A stretch of DNA of 64,000 nt. Source: Curvibacter sp. CHRR-16 (lineage in GTDB: Bacteria; Pseudomonadota; Gammaproteobacteria; Burkholderiales; Burkholderiaceae_C). The translations under genes and the position numbers were made by a program. Positions 1 to 7,077 of this stretch are shown here, one piece after another. The notes under the pieces were generated by a model, which worked only from the letters and a program-made list of their open reading frames with translations, searched no databases and was not told where the DNA came from. Location of the stretch: contig NZ_JAHCSH010000002.1 of the NCBI RefSeq assembly GCF_018474005.1, forward strand, positions 248,001 to 312,000, read 5' to 3'. Position 1 is the stretch's first letter, and every line of letters starts with the position of its first letter.

Positions 1-192
1 CCCGCTATTGCAATGGGCAACCTGTTTCAAGCTACTGCCCAAGCATTGGCCAACGCCGCCCATAACGCAACCAATGCACAACAACAAAGCTACGTCACAT
101 CACAAGCAGCTACCACCATGGGTGTTGCAACACTGTATTCCATCGATACAGCAAGTACTGGCGAAGCGACCAAAACCATTCTCAGCGCCTAA
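1..192 (+). CDS. RebB-like R-body protein, 5'-truncated by the window edge
   Basis: The 63 residues read from base 1 to a TAA at 190-192 match the C-terminal two thirds of the neighbouring RebB-like proteins, with shared stretches such as ATAQALANAAHNA and DTASTG. It is the first visible copy of a tandem array, and its start lies upstream of the window. RebB-family proteins are small, Ala/Asn/Gln-rich polypeptides that in Caedibacter polymerise into R-bodies, coiled protein ribbons that unroll and break membranes. Family membership is by similarity to the paralogues next door and from memory of the family. Whether this set forms ribbons is not shown. Confidence 0.75.
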   Translation, partial: PAIAMGNLFQATAQALANAAHNATNAQQQSYVTSQAATTMGVATLYSIDTASTGEATKTILSA

Positions 193-289
193 ACGCAAGC
201 TATGTCAAAGGTCTGGAAACTAAACATTCCTGACCTTTGACTCTGCCCCATGCGCAAAGCGTCAATACCCCTCATTAGGAGCACGCCCC

Positions 290-556
290 ATGGCATTTCC
301 TACCGCAGTTAACAATCAGATTACCGACTCTGTCACACAGAGCAACCTACAGGTGCTGGGCACTGCACCGGCAATGGCCATGGGCAATTTGTACCAAGCC
401 ACAGCACAAGCGCTTGCCAATGCGGCGCATAACGCCGCCATGGCCCAGCAACAGATGTACACCACGGCACAAGCTGCGACTACGGCAGGAGTGGCCTTGC
501 TGTACTCGTTAGACACAGCATCTACAGGCAAAGCTACCAAAGCCATCCTAGGCTAA
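290..556 (+). CDS. RebB-like R-body structural protein (copy 2)
   Basis: This 88-residue protein has the typical RebB N-terminus (MAFPTAVNNQITDSVTQ) followed by an amphipathic Ala-rich helix (MGNLYQATAQALANAAHNAA). There is no signal peptide, as expected for a cytoplasmic protein that self-assembles. AGGAG at 277-281 sits 8 bases before the ATG. It is closest to the truncated copy upstream; both end in a DTASTG-x-ATK-x-IL motif. In known R-body systems several such short paralogues co-assemble. The family call is firm; ribbon formation is inferred. Confidence 0.82.
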   Translation: MAFPTAVNNQITDSVTQSNLQVLGTAPAMAMGNLYQATAQALANAAHNAAMAQQQMYTTAQAATTAGVALLYSLDTASTGKATKAILG

Positions 557-607
557 TCCATTGGATTGCTGCCCACATTCATCCGACTAACCTTTTAAGG
601 ATTCATC

Positions 608-880
608 ATGGCCTTTCCTACCGCTGTTAACAGTCAAGTATCTGACTCTATTACACAAGTCAATACCGAAGTCATTGGAGTTTCGCCAGCGATTGCCACA
701 GGCAACCTGATGGTGGCTACCGGACAGGCTCTCTCCAATACTGCGCACAACGCAACGAACAACCAAAACCAAGCCTACGTCACGATGCAAACCAACACGA
801 CCCAAAGCTTGTCCACACTGTTCTCCGTTGACACAAGCAGTACTGGTATAGCGATCAAACGCATTGAAGCTGTGCGCTGA
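608..880 (+). CDS. RebB-like R-body structural protein (copy 3)
   Basis: This 90-residue protein starts MAFPTAVNSQVSDSITQVNTE, nearly the same N-terminus as the copy 50 bases upstream, but its middle has diverged (Asn/Gln-rich, AHNATNNQNQAY). It keeps the paired hallmark segments: VNSQ-x-xDS-x-TQ at the N-terminus and the helix around TGQALSNTAHNA. AAGGA at 597-601 precedes the ATG at a suitable distance. The diverged middle against conserved ends fits paralogues that share an assembly interface but play different roles in one polymer, which is inference. Confidence 0.82.
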   Translation: MAFPTAVNSQVSDSITQVNTEVIGVSPAIATGNLMVATGQALSNTAHNATNNQNQAYVTMQTNTTQSLSTLFSVDTSSTGIAIKRIEAVR

Positions 881-934
881 AATCCATAGCTGTTGGAGTG
901 CTGCCTGAGCCTCACCCAAAAGGACTCCGATGTG

Positions 935-1135
935 ATGCCGACCCCCATATGCGTATTGAACGTGGGCTCAACACCTGCGGCAGCAATGGGCATGGTCTAC
1001 CAAGCTATGTCACAGAGCACCAGCATCGCTATGCAAAACGCAGTCGCCAACCAACAGCGTGGACAGGTCATCACCGCAGCAGCCGTCACACAAGTTCTGG
1101 TTTTAATCAATAAATTAGGAGCCAATTCAAAATGA
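935..1135 (+). CDS. Short RebB-like protein with an atypical N-terminus (copy 4)
   Basis: From ATG 935 the product is 66 residues; an in-frame GTG at 932 is equally possible. AAAAGGA at 918-923 favours this region over an earlier in-frame ATG at 893, which would overlap the preceding intergenic sequence. The body (STPAAAMGMVYQAMSQSTS and the VANQQ segment) matches RebB-like helices. The usual VNSQ-x-xDS N-terminal block is replaced by MPTPICVLNVG, so the copy is shortened or has decayed at its 5' end. Its TGA overlaps the next ATG by four bases (ATGA), which implies translational coupling. Confidence 0.62.
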   Translation: MPTPICVLNVGSTPAAAMGMVYQAMSQSTSIAMQNAVANQQRGQVITAAAVTQVLVLINKLGANSK

Positions 1136-1671
1136 CTGACGAAGGCACCGTTAACAGCCAAGTTATAGACAGCGTCACGAATGTCGCCACGCTCATGACG
1201 GCTCAAGCTCCGTCACAGGCCTTTGCCATGCTTGACACCGTCATGGTGGAAACCATGGGTATGGCCATGTACAACGCAGTAAACCGCCAACAAAATGCAG
1301 GCATGGTGAGCACTGCAGCAGTGACTGCAGCCTGCGCACGCATCCTCAACACCTTTGCGGCGATACCTGCTGCCCCACCTAAGTCTGAGTCAGCACCACC
1401 TGCCTCGCACATAGAACCACTTCCAAGCCCTCCGCCGCCTGTTGCTCCACCGCTAGCTACAAGTCCAGACGCCAGCGTTGCAGATGCCTATGCCAAAGGC
1501 AATGCAGCCATCTCGACCTTGCAAACCCTTGCTGGTTCCAGTTCGTCTGTAGCCCAAAAAGCCCAGAGCGACTTACAACAACTGGCAAGCAGTGCTGGCG
1601 CTCCCCCTGTGCCAAAGCCAAGCAATACAACAGAAGCACAGAGCAATACAGCGGAAAAGCCGAACGCGTAA
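1132..1671 (+). CDS. RebB-like protein with a long Pro/Ala/Ser-rich C-terminal tail (copy 5)
   Basis: The first 75 or so residues of this 179-residue protein form a RebB-like domain (GTVNSQVIDSVTNVATL, then MYNAVNRQQNAG). A low-complexity tail follows: a Pro-rich segment with PLPSPPPPVAPP, then an Ala/Ser/Gln-rich helix-like stretch (QKAQSDLQQLASSAG), then a second Pro-rich end. AGGAG at 1117-1121 and the ATGA overlap support the start. The tail is absent from the other copies. It could project from a polymer as an anchor or docking arm, which is speculation; the domain layout itself is visible. Confidence 0.72.
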   Translation: MTDEGTVNSQVIDSVTNVATLMTAQAPSQAFAMLDTVMVETMGMAMYNAVNRQQNAGMVSTAAVTAACARILNTFAAIPAAPPKSESAPPASHIEPLPSPPPPVAPPLATSPDASVADAYAKGNAAISTLQTLAGSSSSVAQKAQSDLQQLASSAGAPPVPKPSNTTEAQSNTAEKPNA

Positions 1672-1719
1672 CGCTACCTGACGTAGGCCCCACCCTATCA
1701 ACGCTAAGGAGAAGTCACC

Positions 1720-2061
1720 ATGAGTAACACCAACAACCAAGTGGTTGATGCCATCAATCAAGTCCAACTTGCCACCATGGGCCCACAAGTGGTCATGACC
1801 AGTGGCGCAGGTAAGGCCTATCAATCAGTGGCCCAATCCACCGCTATCGCAGTGCAAGACGCCGCCGATGCTTTACGCAACATTTCAACCATCGCCACCA
1901 CTACCATGGGTGTGGCCATGGCCCAGTTCTTGGCAACAAAAGATCCATCGTACATCCCTGTGATCAACAACGCGCAGCAGCTCATTAGCCAAGCCACGGT
2001 GGAGTTTGGAAATGTGGGTGCCACGGCCGCCAATATCGTGAAAGCTTATCCAGCAGGCTAA
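1720..2061 (+). CDS. Diverged RebB-like protein (copy 6)
   Basis: This 113-residue protein begins MSNTNNQVVDAINQVQ, a variant of the RebB N-terminal motif, and carries the paralogues' helix pattern (GKAYQSVAQSTAIAVQDAADAL). A 30-residue extension (NNAQQLISQATVEFGNVGATAANIV) continues the Ala/Asn/Gln-rich composition. AAGGAG at 1706-1711 gives a strong ribosome site 8 bases from the ATG. It is the most diverged member and the last of the array. The family call is moderately confident, since the middle resembles copies 4 and 5 more than copies 2 and 3. Confidence 0.7.
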   Translation: MSNTNNQVVDAINQVQLATMGPQVVMTSGAGKAYQSVAQSTAIAVQDAADALRNISTIATTTMGVAMAQFLATKDPSYIPVINNAQQLISQATVEFGNVGATAANIVKAYPAG

Positions 2062-2106
2062 GCCCCCCCTCGAACGACTCCCCCATCTCATCAAAGGGTC
2101 CACTCC

Positions 2107-3192
2107 ATGACCATCATCATTGCAGGCAAGATCATTCACAAAAGTGGTGATTTGTCGATGCTCGCACGCCAAACCCTCGCTTTCGTCGACGGTGGACTGC
2201 AGTGGTTGGATTGGGCCCTGAACAACCCCACCGTCTGCTACGACCTACCAGATGAAACCTTGCTAGTAGGGGAGGTTCAGCAAGGGCTGCATGCTTGTCC
2301 TATGGCCCTACTACCGACGCTGGGCTTGTGGATCAGCCCGATCAAGCTAATGGCTTTGGGTAGTCCTAATTTGCGCACACTTGCACAAGCCGAATCGGGC
2401 GACACCAGCACTCCAATACTTGAACAAACCCAGCGGATTCTGAGTGACAACCAAATCATCACTGCAGCACAACTAGCACGCGCCAACGCACTGTTGCAAG
2501 ACCTCGGTGTTGCCGGCTCAGCGGTATTTCAAGGGATGAATTTTTTGGATCGGCTGGCCCTCTTCGACCTCGCTGCGCTGCCCGATGGACAACTGGGACA
2601 AAACCCGCAACAACTGCGAAGAGACGCTGCTCAATTTGCAGTACACCAAGCTCGTACCGTTCAGCAGTTTTGTGACTACTACCAAGTCTATCTTGCGCAA
2701 GTGGCCAAGCTCCATGCCCTGGACGCGACCACGGAGGAACGCAACTCCATTGCGACTCAAGCCATGCAAACACTGTTGCCATTGGCATTCGGAGCGCTGG
2801 ATTGCCCGCAACTCCCCCATCGACTCGCATCACCTGATGATGTGCAACGCTGTCTACACAACTGGCTTGGCATGGGGAGAAAGCTCGGTTTTGCAAGCGT
2901 ATCTGAAGCCGTTCTGCAAGTAGTGACGCAAACCATATTTAGTACCGAAACTGGCACGCAGGCAAGCCAACTCTTCGACCAATATCTCCGCAGTGCGCAG
3001 GCATTTCTAAGCAATAACAACCTGCGCCAAAGCCGACTCGGTCAAGACGGCGCATCGCTGAGCTTCACCTTGCAAAACAGAGACCAGCAAGCCGTGCTTC
3101 ACGTCAGCGCTCAGTACTTACTCTCTCTGGGCAGTTTTGGAGCTTTCCCGCCCCCTACGCCCAGTGAAGGGCTTCCACCCAATATGTCCTGA
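2107..3192 (+). CDS. Unrecognised 361-residue protein following the RebB array
   Basis: I do not recognise a family. The protein begins right after the RebB array (45-base gap, AAAGGG before the ATG) and has no signal peptide or clear membrane segment. The first 90 residues look mixed alpha/beta (ALLPTLGLWISPIKLM). Residues from about 100 to 320 are predominantly helical and rich in Gln, Ala and Leu, including QARTVQQFCDYYQVYLAQV. The end is Pro-rich (FPPPTPSEGLPPN). Its position suggests a role in the same process as the RebB proteins, perhaps assembly or scaffolding; that is guilt by association only. Confidence 0.6.
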   Translation: MTIIIAGKIIHKSGDLSMLARQTLAFVDGGLQWLDWALNNPTVCYDLPDETLLVGEVQQGLHACPMALLPTLGLWISPIKLMALGSPNLRTLAQAESGDTSTPILEQTQRILSDNQIITAAQLARANALLQDLGVAGSAVFQGMNFLDRLALFDLAALPDGQLGQNPQQLRRDAAQFAVHQARTVQQFCDYYQVYLAQVAKLHALDATTEERNSIATQAMQTLLPLAFGALDCPQLPHRLASPDDVQRCLHNWLGMGRKLGFASVSEAVLQVVTQTIFSTETGTQASQLFDQYLRSAQAFLSNNNLRQSRLGQDGASLSFTLQNRDQQAVLHVSAQYLLSLGSFGAFPPPTPSEGLPPNMS

Positions 3193-3215
3193 GCCTAAGC
3201 CACTTTATTTACACC

Positions 3216-3650
3216 ATGAACACAACAGCTAGCAACACCCCAGGCAGCACCGCGCCTAACACCGCATCTGATATCACGTACCGCATGGCAACGGATTCCG
3301 CTCCCAACACCACATCCGCCACAGCCTCCAATGTCGCTGATGCCAACTTCATCAAGATCGAGCCTCAAAACTACGCTGCATCACCCACCTCGCAAGACCA
3401 TGGCCAAGAAAGCATGCTTGCATCTCAGCGACTAGCACAAGATGCTGTCAAAACCGCCCAATGCAGCATCCGAAATAGCTTGCATGAAGTTACCCATGCC
3501 ATGCAACAAACTTGGCAAACCCAAGCCAAACTGGTCCAAGAAGCATCGGCACGCGCTCAAGCAGCTACTGCAGCAGCAGCCAACGCGATGAGCAACCAAT
3601 CGGCATCCGCTCCGATCCCCACAGCACAGACAGCCATGTCGCCCAAGTGA
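3216..3650 (+). CDS. Unrecognised 144-residue Ala/Ser/Thr/Asn-rich protein
   Basis: The N-terminal 60 residues are low-complexity (TASNTPGST, APNTASD repeats). The C-terminal half is a probable long helix with Ala and Gln spacing (AKLVQEASARAQAATAAAANAM) that recalls RebB helices in composition, without convincing alignment. There is no signal peptide and no Cys-rich or catalytic motif except a lone Cys in TAQCS. The ribosome site is weak, so translation may be coupled to the gene 23 bases upstream. A diverged structural component of the same assembly is possible. Confidence 0.5.
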   Translation: MNTTASNTPGSTAPNTASDITYRMATDSAPNTTSATASNVADANFIKIEPQNYAASPTSQDHGQESMLASQRLAQDAVKTAQCSIRNSLHEVTHAMQQTWQTQAKLVQEASARAQAATAAAANAMSNQSASAPIPTAQTAMSPK

Positions 3651-3660
3651 AAGACCTGCT

Positions 3661-4848
3661 ATGCCTTGGATGAGTGACCTCTACTACGACAATGCGCTTG
3701 CGCACAGTCCACGCGGAACCTTCCGCAATCGGCCTTTGAGTTGGCTAACACTGCCTGGCACCCACGCCTCAGGAGCCTACCGCAAGCAGTGGATATCGGG
3801 TTACGAGGCCCAAACCCAAGAGCAAGACGTATACCAACAACTTGCTGATGGTGTACGGTATTTAGACATCCACCCCTGTCTCTACAACAATGGTTTTTGG
3901 GTCTATCGTGGCACGCCAGATCAGTACATAGGTGCTCGCATTGACGGGATCGATGGCATCTTGTCCCAAGTTGCTAGCTTTATGGCGAGTCTTGCGCATT
4001 CAGACCGCGAGCTTGTCGTTCTCAACTTTTCCCATTTCAGTGGTTTTAGCAATAGCAGCCACGCCAACCTTTTGGGGCAAATTCAGGGGGCGCTGCAAGA
4101 GTTTCTGGTTCCCGTATCCATTGAGCAAGTCAATGCTGCAAGGTGTCCTTACTGGCAACTTCTCACAGAACCCGAATACTTAGGCTATAGCTATGAGGCG
4201 ATCCCCAGCAACAAAATTCGCTCACGTGTACTAGTCCTATACGACGGGGCCATGGACACCCCTCGCGAAAGCTACATCAGCAGCAAAATCGAAACGGCCC
4301 CCTTGGGCACTGGGATATTTACTGTAGGGCCCAAATACACGGGTCACGATGCGGCCCATACCTTTTACCTTTTTTCCCAAGCTTCAACAACCGAGGATCT
4401 AGGCACGCAATCGAGCATGCCCACGGATCAGTACAACAAGCTCACGCAAAGACAAAACTATGCTTGCTCGCAAGCAGACTGGGCTAGCGATCTGGGAATA
4501 AGCAATCTGTGGGGGGCCAACACCCCAGCCAACCCCAGTAACGGCATACAAAACGCACTGCATGTGATCTGCTGGGATCTTGGAGCCCGTGCACTCGGTG
4601 TTGCACCAATTTTGCTGGCTCGCGACATAGCAAATCCTTCATTGCAAGACTTTTTCCAAAACACCCAGAGTTGGAATGGCAAGCATTACGACGCCACCCT
4701 AAGCCCCTGTGTCAACGTCCTGCTGGTAGACGACTACGCCTCCCACCGCCACCGCAATCCAAGCTCACCGTGGCATGGCCTTGCATTGCCTGTGGCACTG
4801 GCTGCACGCACAAACGTCGGGCCTATTGGACCGGCATCTACTTGGTAA
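3661..4848 (+). CDS. PLC-like phosphodiesterase (PI-PLC X-domain type), second catalytic His replaced
   Basis: This 395-residue protein carries the hallmarks of the bacterial PI-PLC X domain: LTLPGTHASGAY at 29-40 with catalytic His35, then QQLADGVRYLDIHP at 58-71, then ELVVLNFSHF. Known enzymes cleave glycerophosphodiester bonds of phospholipids by acid/base catalysis with two histidines. Where the family has a second His (HG after a beta strand), this protein reads FWVYRGTP, so Arg82 sits there. It has no signal peptide. It may be a catalytically altered or lectin-like member. An in-frame ATG at 3670 is an alternative start. Its position among RebB, muramidase and lipase genes suggests a membrane-acting toxin or lysis factor, which is inference. 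Confidence 0.7.
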   Translation: MPWMSDLYYDNALAHSPRGTFRNRPLSWLTLPGTHASGAYRKQWISGYEAQTQEQDVYQQLADGVRYLDIHPCLYNNGFWVYRGTPDQYIGARIDGIDGILSQVASFMASLAHSDRELVVLNFSHFSGFSNSSHANLLGQIQGALQEFLVPVSIEQVNAARCPYWQLLTEPEYLGYSYEAIPSNKIRSRVLVLYDGAMDTPRESYISSKIETAPLGTGIFTVGPKYTGHDAAHTFYLFSQASTTEDLGTQSSMPTDQYNKLTQRQNYACSQADWASDLGISNLWGANTPANPSNGIQNALHVICWDLGARALGVAPILLARDIANPSLQDFFQNTQSWNGKHYDATLSPCVNVLLVDDYASHRHRNPSSPWHGLALPVALAARTNVGPIGPASTW

Positions 4849-4890
4849 ACCTTATTCGATTTTTCCAACCCACCCAAAGGAGCCTTCGCC

Positions 4891-5073
4891 ATGAACTACT
4901 GTGTCACAGTCTCAGCCCCCGGATACCCCACCTACACCTACGGCGGCTTTCTACAACAAGTCACCTACCTTACCTTGCAGGACTTCGTCCAGGGAATACG
5001 CAACTACTACCGCGCCTCACTGGGCATCCCCGGCAGCATCTATGTTGCAGCCACTATTCCTGTGACCTACTGA
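4891..5073 (+). CDS. Small 60-residue Tyr/Thr/Gly-rich peptide gene
   Basis: One of the best ribosome sites in the island, AAAGGAG at 4876-4882, precedes this ATG by 8 bases, and the stop lies 3 bases before the next gene, so the short frame is likely real. The product starts MNYCVTVSAPGYPTYTYGG and ends IPVTY. It is rich in Tyr, Thr, Gly and Ile/Val with a single Cys, and is probably beta-structured. It has no signal peptide or transmembrane helix. I recognise no family. It could be a structural subunit, an immunity or antitoxin peptide, or a substrate for the modification enzymes encoded on the other strand; nothing distinguishes these. Confidence 0.6.
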   Translation: MNYCVTVSAPGYPTYTYGGFLQQVTYLTLQDFVQGIRNYYRASLGIPGSIYVAATIPVTY

Positions 5074-5076
5074 GCT

Positions 5077-5751
5077 ATGCCTGCCATGGCCGACCCAATG
5101 GCACTTGCCAGCATGCTGTTCCACCTCATCACGGCGGCATGCTTGCTTGAGCATGGTTTGAACCTGCTGTTTGCCTCACCTCAAGAGACAACGAGCAGCT
5201 TCAAACTGCCCGAGTACCTGCCCCTGCCAACAACAGGTCGCTGGTCCAAACTTCCCCGCATCACATTGCGCGACTTGGTCACGCTAGCCACTGCCGGCGC
5301 CCATGCACATACCATGGAAATACAGCTGTACAACACCCTCAAAGTCGGCAGCGTACCTCCCGTGGTTGACCAATGGATTGCCGCCTTTCTCATGGCAGGC
5401 ATAGCCCAAGCGCTACGCACGTGGATGCGACGGCATCCAGCCACCCTTGGAAACCTTGTACTACCGCAGAACGGCATTCCACCTAGTAATTTGGAAACGA
5501 GCGCACCGGTTCAGGCAAATACAGCGCCTAGCAGCTCAGTCAGAAAAGACGAAACGCCTGCAGCGGATGCTCCAAATAAACAAGCACGCATTCTTCCGCC
5601 GCGCATCACTCCCACCAATCGCATGGCAGCGAATGCAATTTCCTCCACATCTGGCGTCATGGCAGAGGCCAAGCTATTTCGTCTTGGCAATTTGGTCCGT
5701 GCTCAGCCAACCCCTGCTTCCAACACTCAACCCTCCGGACAAAAACCATGA
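5077..5751 (+). CDS. Unrecognised 224-residue protein of the RebB/DUF2589 cluster
   Basis: The gene starts 3 bases after the 60-residue gene and ends in an ATGA overlap with the next frame, so these three are surely co-translated. The N-terminus is hydrophobic (MALASMLFHLITAACLLEHGLNLLF) and a second apolar stretch lies near residue 105 (WIAAFLMAGIAQAL), which could associate with a membrane. The last 80 residues are low-complexity, Pro/Ala/Ser-rich and polar. No catalytic motif is visible and I assign no family. A linker or membrane-associated accessory factor is possible. Confidence 0.55.
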   Translation: MPAMADPMALASMLFHLITAACLLEHGLNLLFASPQETTSSFKLPEYLPLPTTGRWSKLPRITLRDLVTLATAGAHAHTMEIQLYNTLKVGSVPPVVDQWIAAFLMAGIAQALRTWMRRHPATLGNLVLPQNGIPPSNLETSAPVQANTAPSSSVRKDETPAADAPNKQARILPPRITPTNRMAANAISSTSGVMAEAKLFRLGNLVRAQPTPASNTQPSGQKP

Positions 5752-6281
5752 GTACCACACTAGCCCAGCTCATTAGCGGCATAAAAAAAGCTGTTCTCGA
5801 AGCCCAACGCAGTGTCGCTGGTCAGCACATTGAAGAGCTAGAGCAGTTTTTCTACCAACCCGCAGCTGGTGCAGAAGGCACAACCGACCTCCCCCCCGGG
5901 AGCTGGGTTGCACGCAGCGTACGCATGAGCATCCCCCGCGAAGTGAGTCACAACGGCGTGGTGAGCCAAGTTCAGCACAGCATCGACGTACCCCTCATTA
6001 CTCTGCTACCACTGAAGAGCTTCACGATCGAGCGAGTGGAAATACTCACCTCCATGGATTTGTCATTGCCCAACTCCCCCAGCAATACCGACACCCCCCA
6101 AGCCAGTGGACCCAGCAGCGAAGACATCCTCCAAGACCCAGATGTGCAAGTCAGCATGACAGGGGCATCCCCGCACAGCGCCGAAATCAAGATCGTAGTG
6201 CAAGGTCATCAGCTCCCCGAAGGTTACAGCCGCCTAGTACAGGCCTACGAAAAACTTCTCAACGCCCAACTGCCCGCCTAG
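5748..6281 (+). CDS. DUF2589-associated protein
   Basis: This 177-residue protein opens with a helix (LAQLISGIKKAVLEAQRSV), then a short basic beta region and the segment IDVPLITLLPLKSFTIERVE. This resembles the helical start and 'IPLLTLVP'-like strand of small bacterial proteins usually found paired with DUF2589 proteins. It ends with an acidic tail and a strand-rich C-terminus (AEIKIVVQGHQLPEG). The next gene, 44 bases on, is also DUF2589-like, which supports the pairing. Molecular function of the family is unknown. No export signal is present. The family call is from memory of sequence style. Confidence 0.55.
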   Translation: MSTTLAQLISGIKKAVLEAQRSVAGQHIEELEQFFYQPAAGAEGTTDLPPGSWVARSVRMSIPREVSHNGVVSQVQHSIDVPLITLLPLKSFTIERVEILTSMDLSLPNSPSNTDTPQASGPSSEDILQDPDVQVSMTGASPHSAEIKIVVQGHQLPEGYSRLVQAYEKLLNAQLPA

Positions 6282-6325
6282 CCCACTAGCCCATTACTCG
6301 CAACCCACCACAGGAGTCCACCACC

Positions 6326-7048
6326 ATGCCCTCACCCGCAGTAGACACAGGTTTACTCAGCCTAGCCCAAGAATTCAGCGGCTTGCCCATGCAATCCCTA
6401 ATCGCAGCTCCGCTGCAAGCCGCAGCCCAAGCCCAGCAAAGCCTGGCCATGCAGCAAACCCAGTACATCCTCAATACTGGTTTTAGTCGTTCTGAAGATG
6501 CCAATGGCAAATTGCTCGGCTACAAACCCATCACTGCAGCCATTGCACTCACCAACACCCGTCCCGTGATTGATGCTCAAGGCAATATCAGCCCAGCGAC
6601 CTCATCCTTGGCGCTCGGCTTTCCCCTCTTGAGCATGATGCCCATCCCCACGCTGGGTCTCACCGAACTCAATATTAGTTTTGACATGGAGGTGAAGTCC
6701 AGCTACCTGCACGACACCCAAAACGACACCCACACCCAAACCGCAGAACAAGGCACTTTCGATGCCAAAGCTGGTTGGGGGTGCTTGGGGGTGGAAGTAA
6801 AAGGCTCGGTCTCCCACGACGCTGACCAAACCAAAAACGACGAGCAACGCTACCGCAAAAGCAACAACGCCCGCTATCACCTAGAAGTCAAGGCAGAGCA
6901 ACAACCCATCCCCGATGGCATCAAGCTCCTGCTGGGCATCTTCAGCCGCAATATCGACATGGCCATGCAACCCATGTCAACTGCTACCAACAGCCCTGCA
7001 GCGCCCGTAGCACCGCCACAGCCAGTCAACCCAAGCACCACCAATTAA
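6326..7048 (+). CDS. DUF2589 domain protein
   Basis: This 240-residue protein has the typical DUF2589 opening: a helix with SGLPMQSLIAAPLQAAAQAQ at 14-33, then QSLAMQQTQYILNTGF. A central beta-rich part follows (LTELNISFDMEVKSSY) and a charged segment rich in Asp/Thr/His. AGGAG at 6311-6315 is properly spaced. DUF2589 proteins are widespread, small, cytoplasmic and of unknown function, often in pairs. The 30-base gap to the downstream muramidase gene implies one transcript with it. An adaptor or scaffold role is only a guess. Confidence 0.65.
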   Translation: MPSPAVDTGLLSLAQEFSGLPMQSLIAAPLQAAAQAQQSLAMQQTQYILNTGFSRSEDANGKLLGYKPITAAIALTNTRPVIDAQGNISPATSSLALGFPLLSMMPIPTLGLTELNISFDMEVKSSYLHDTQNDTHTQTAEQGTFDAKAGWGCLGVEVKGSVSHDADQTKNDEQRYRKSNNARYHLEVKAEQQPIPDGIKLLLGIFSRNIDMAMQPMSTATNSPAAPVAPPQPVNPSTTN

Positions 7049-7077
7049 TCACTGTCCACTTTTGACGGGAGCGAACC

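Noticed and set aside
893-934. Longer start (ATG 893) for RebB-like copy 4
   Set aside because: The added residues do not resemble the family and the ribosome site lies downstream of that ATG.
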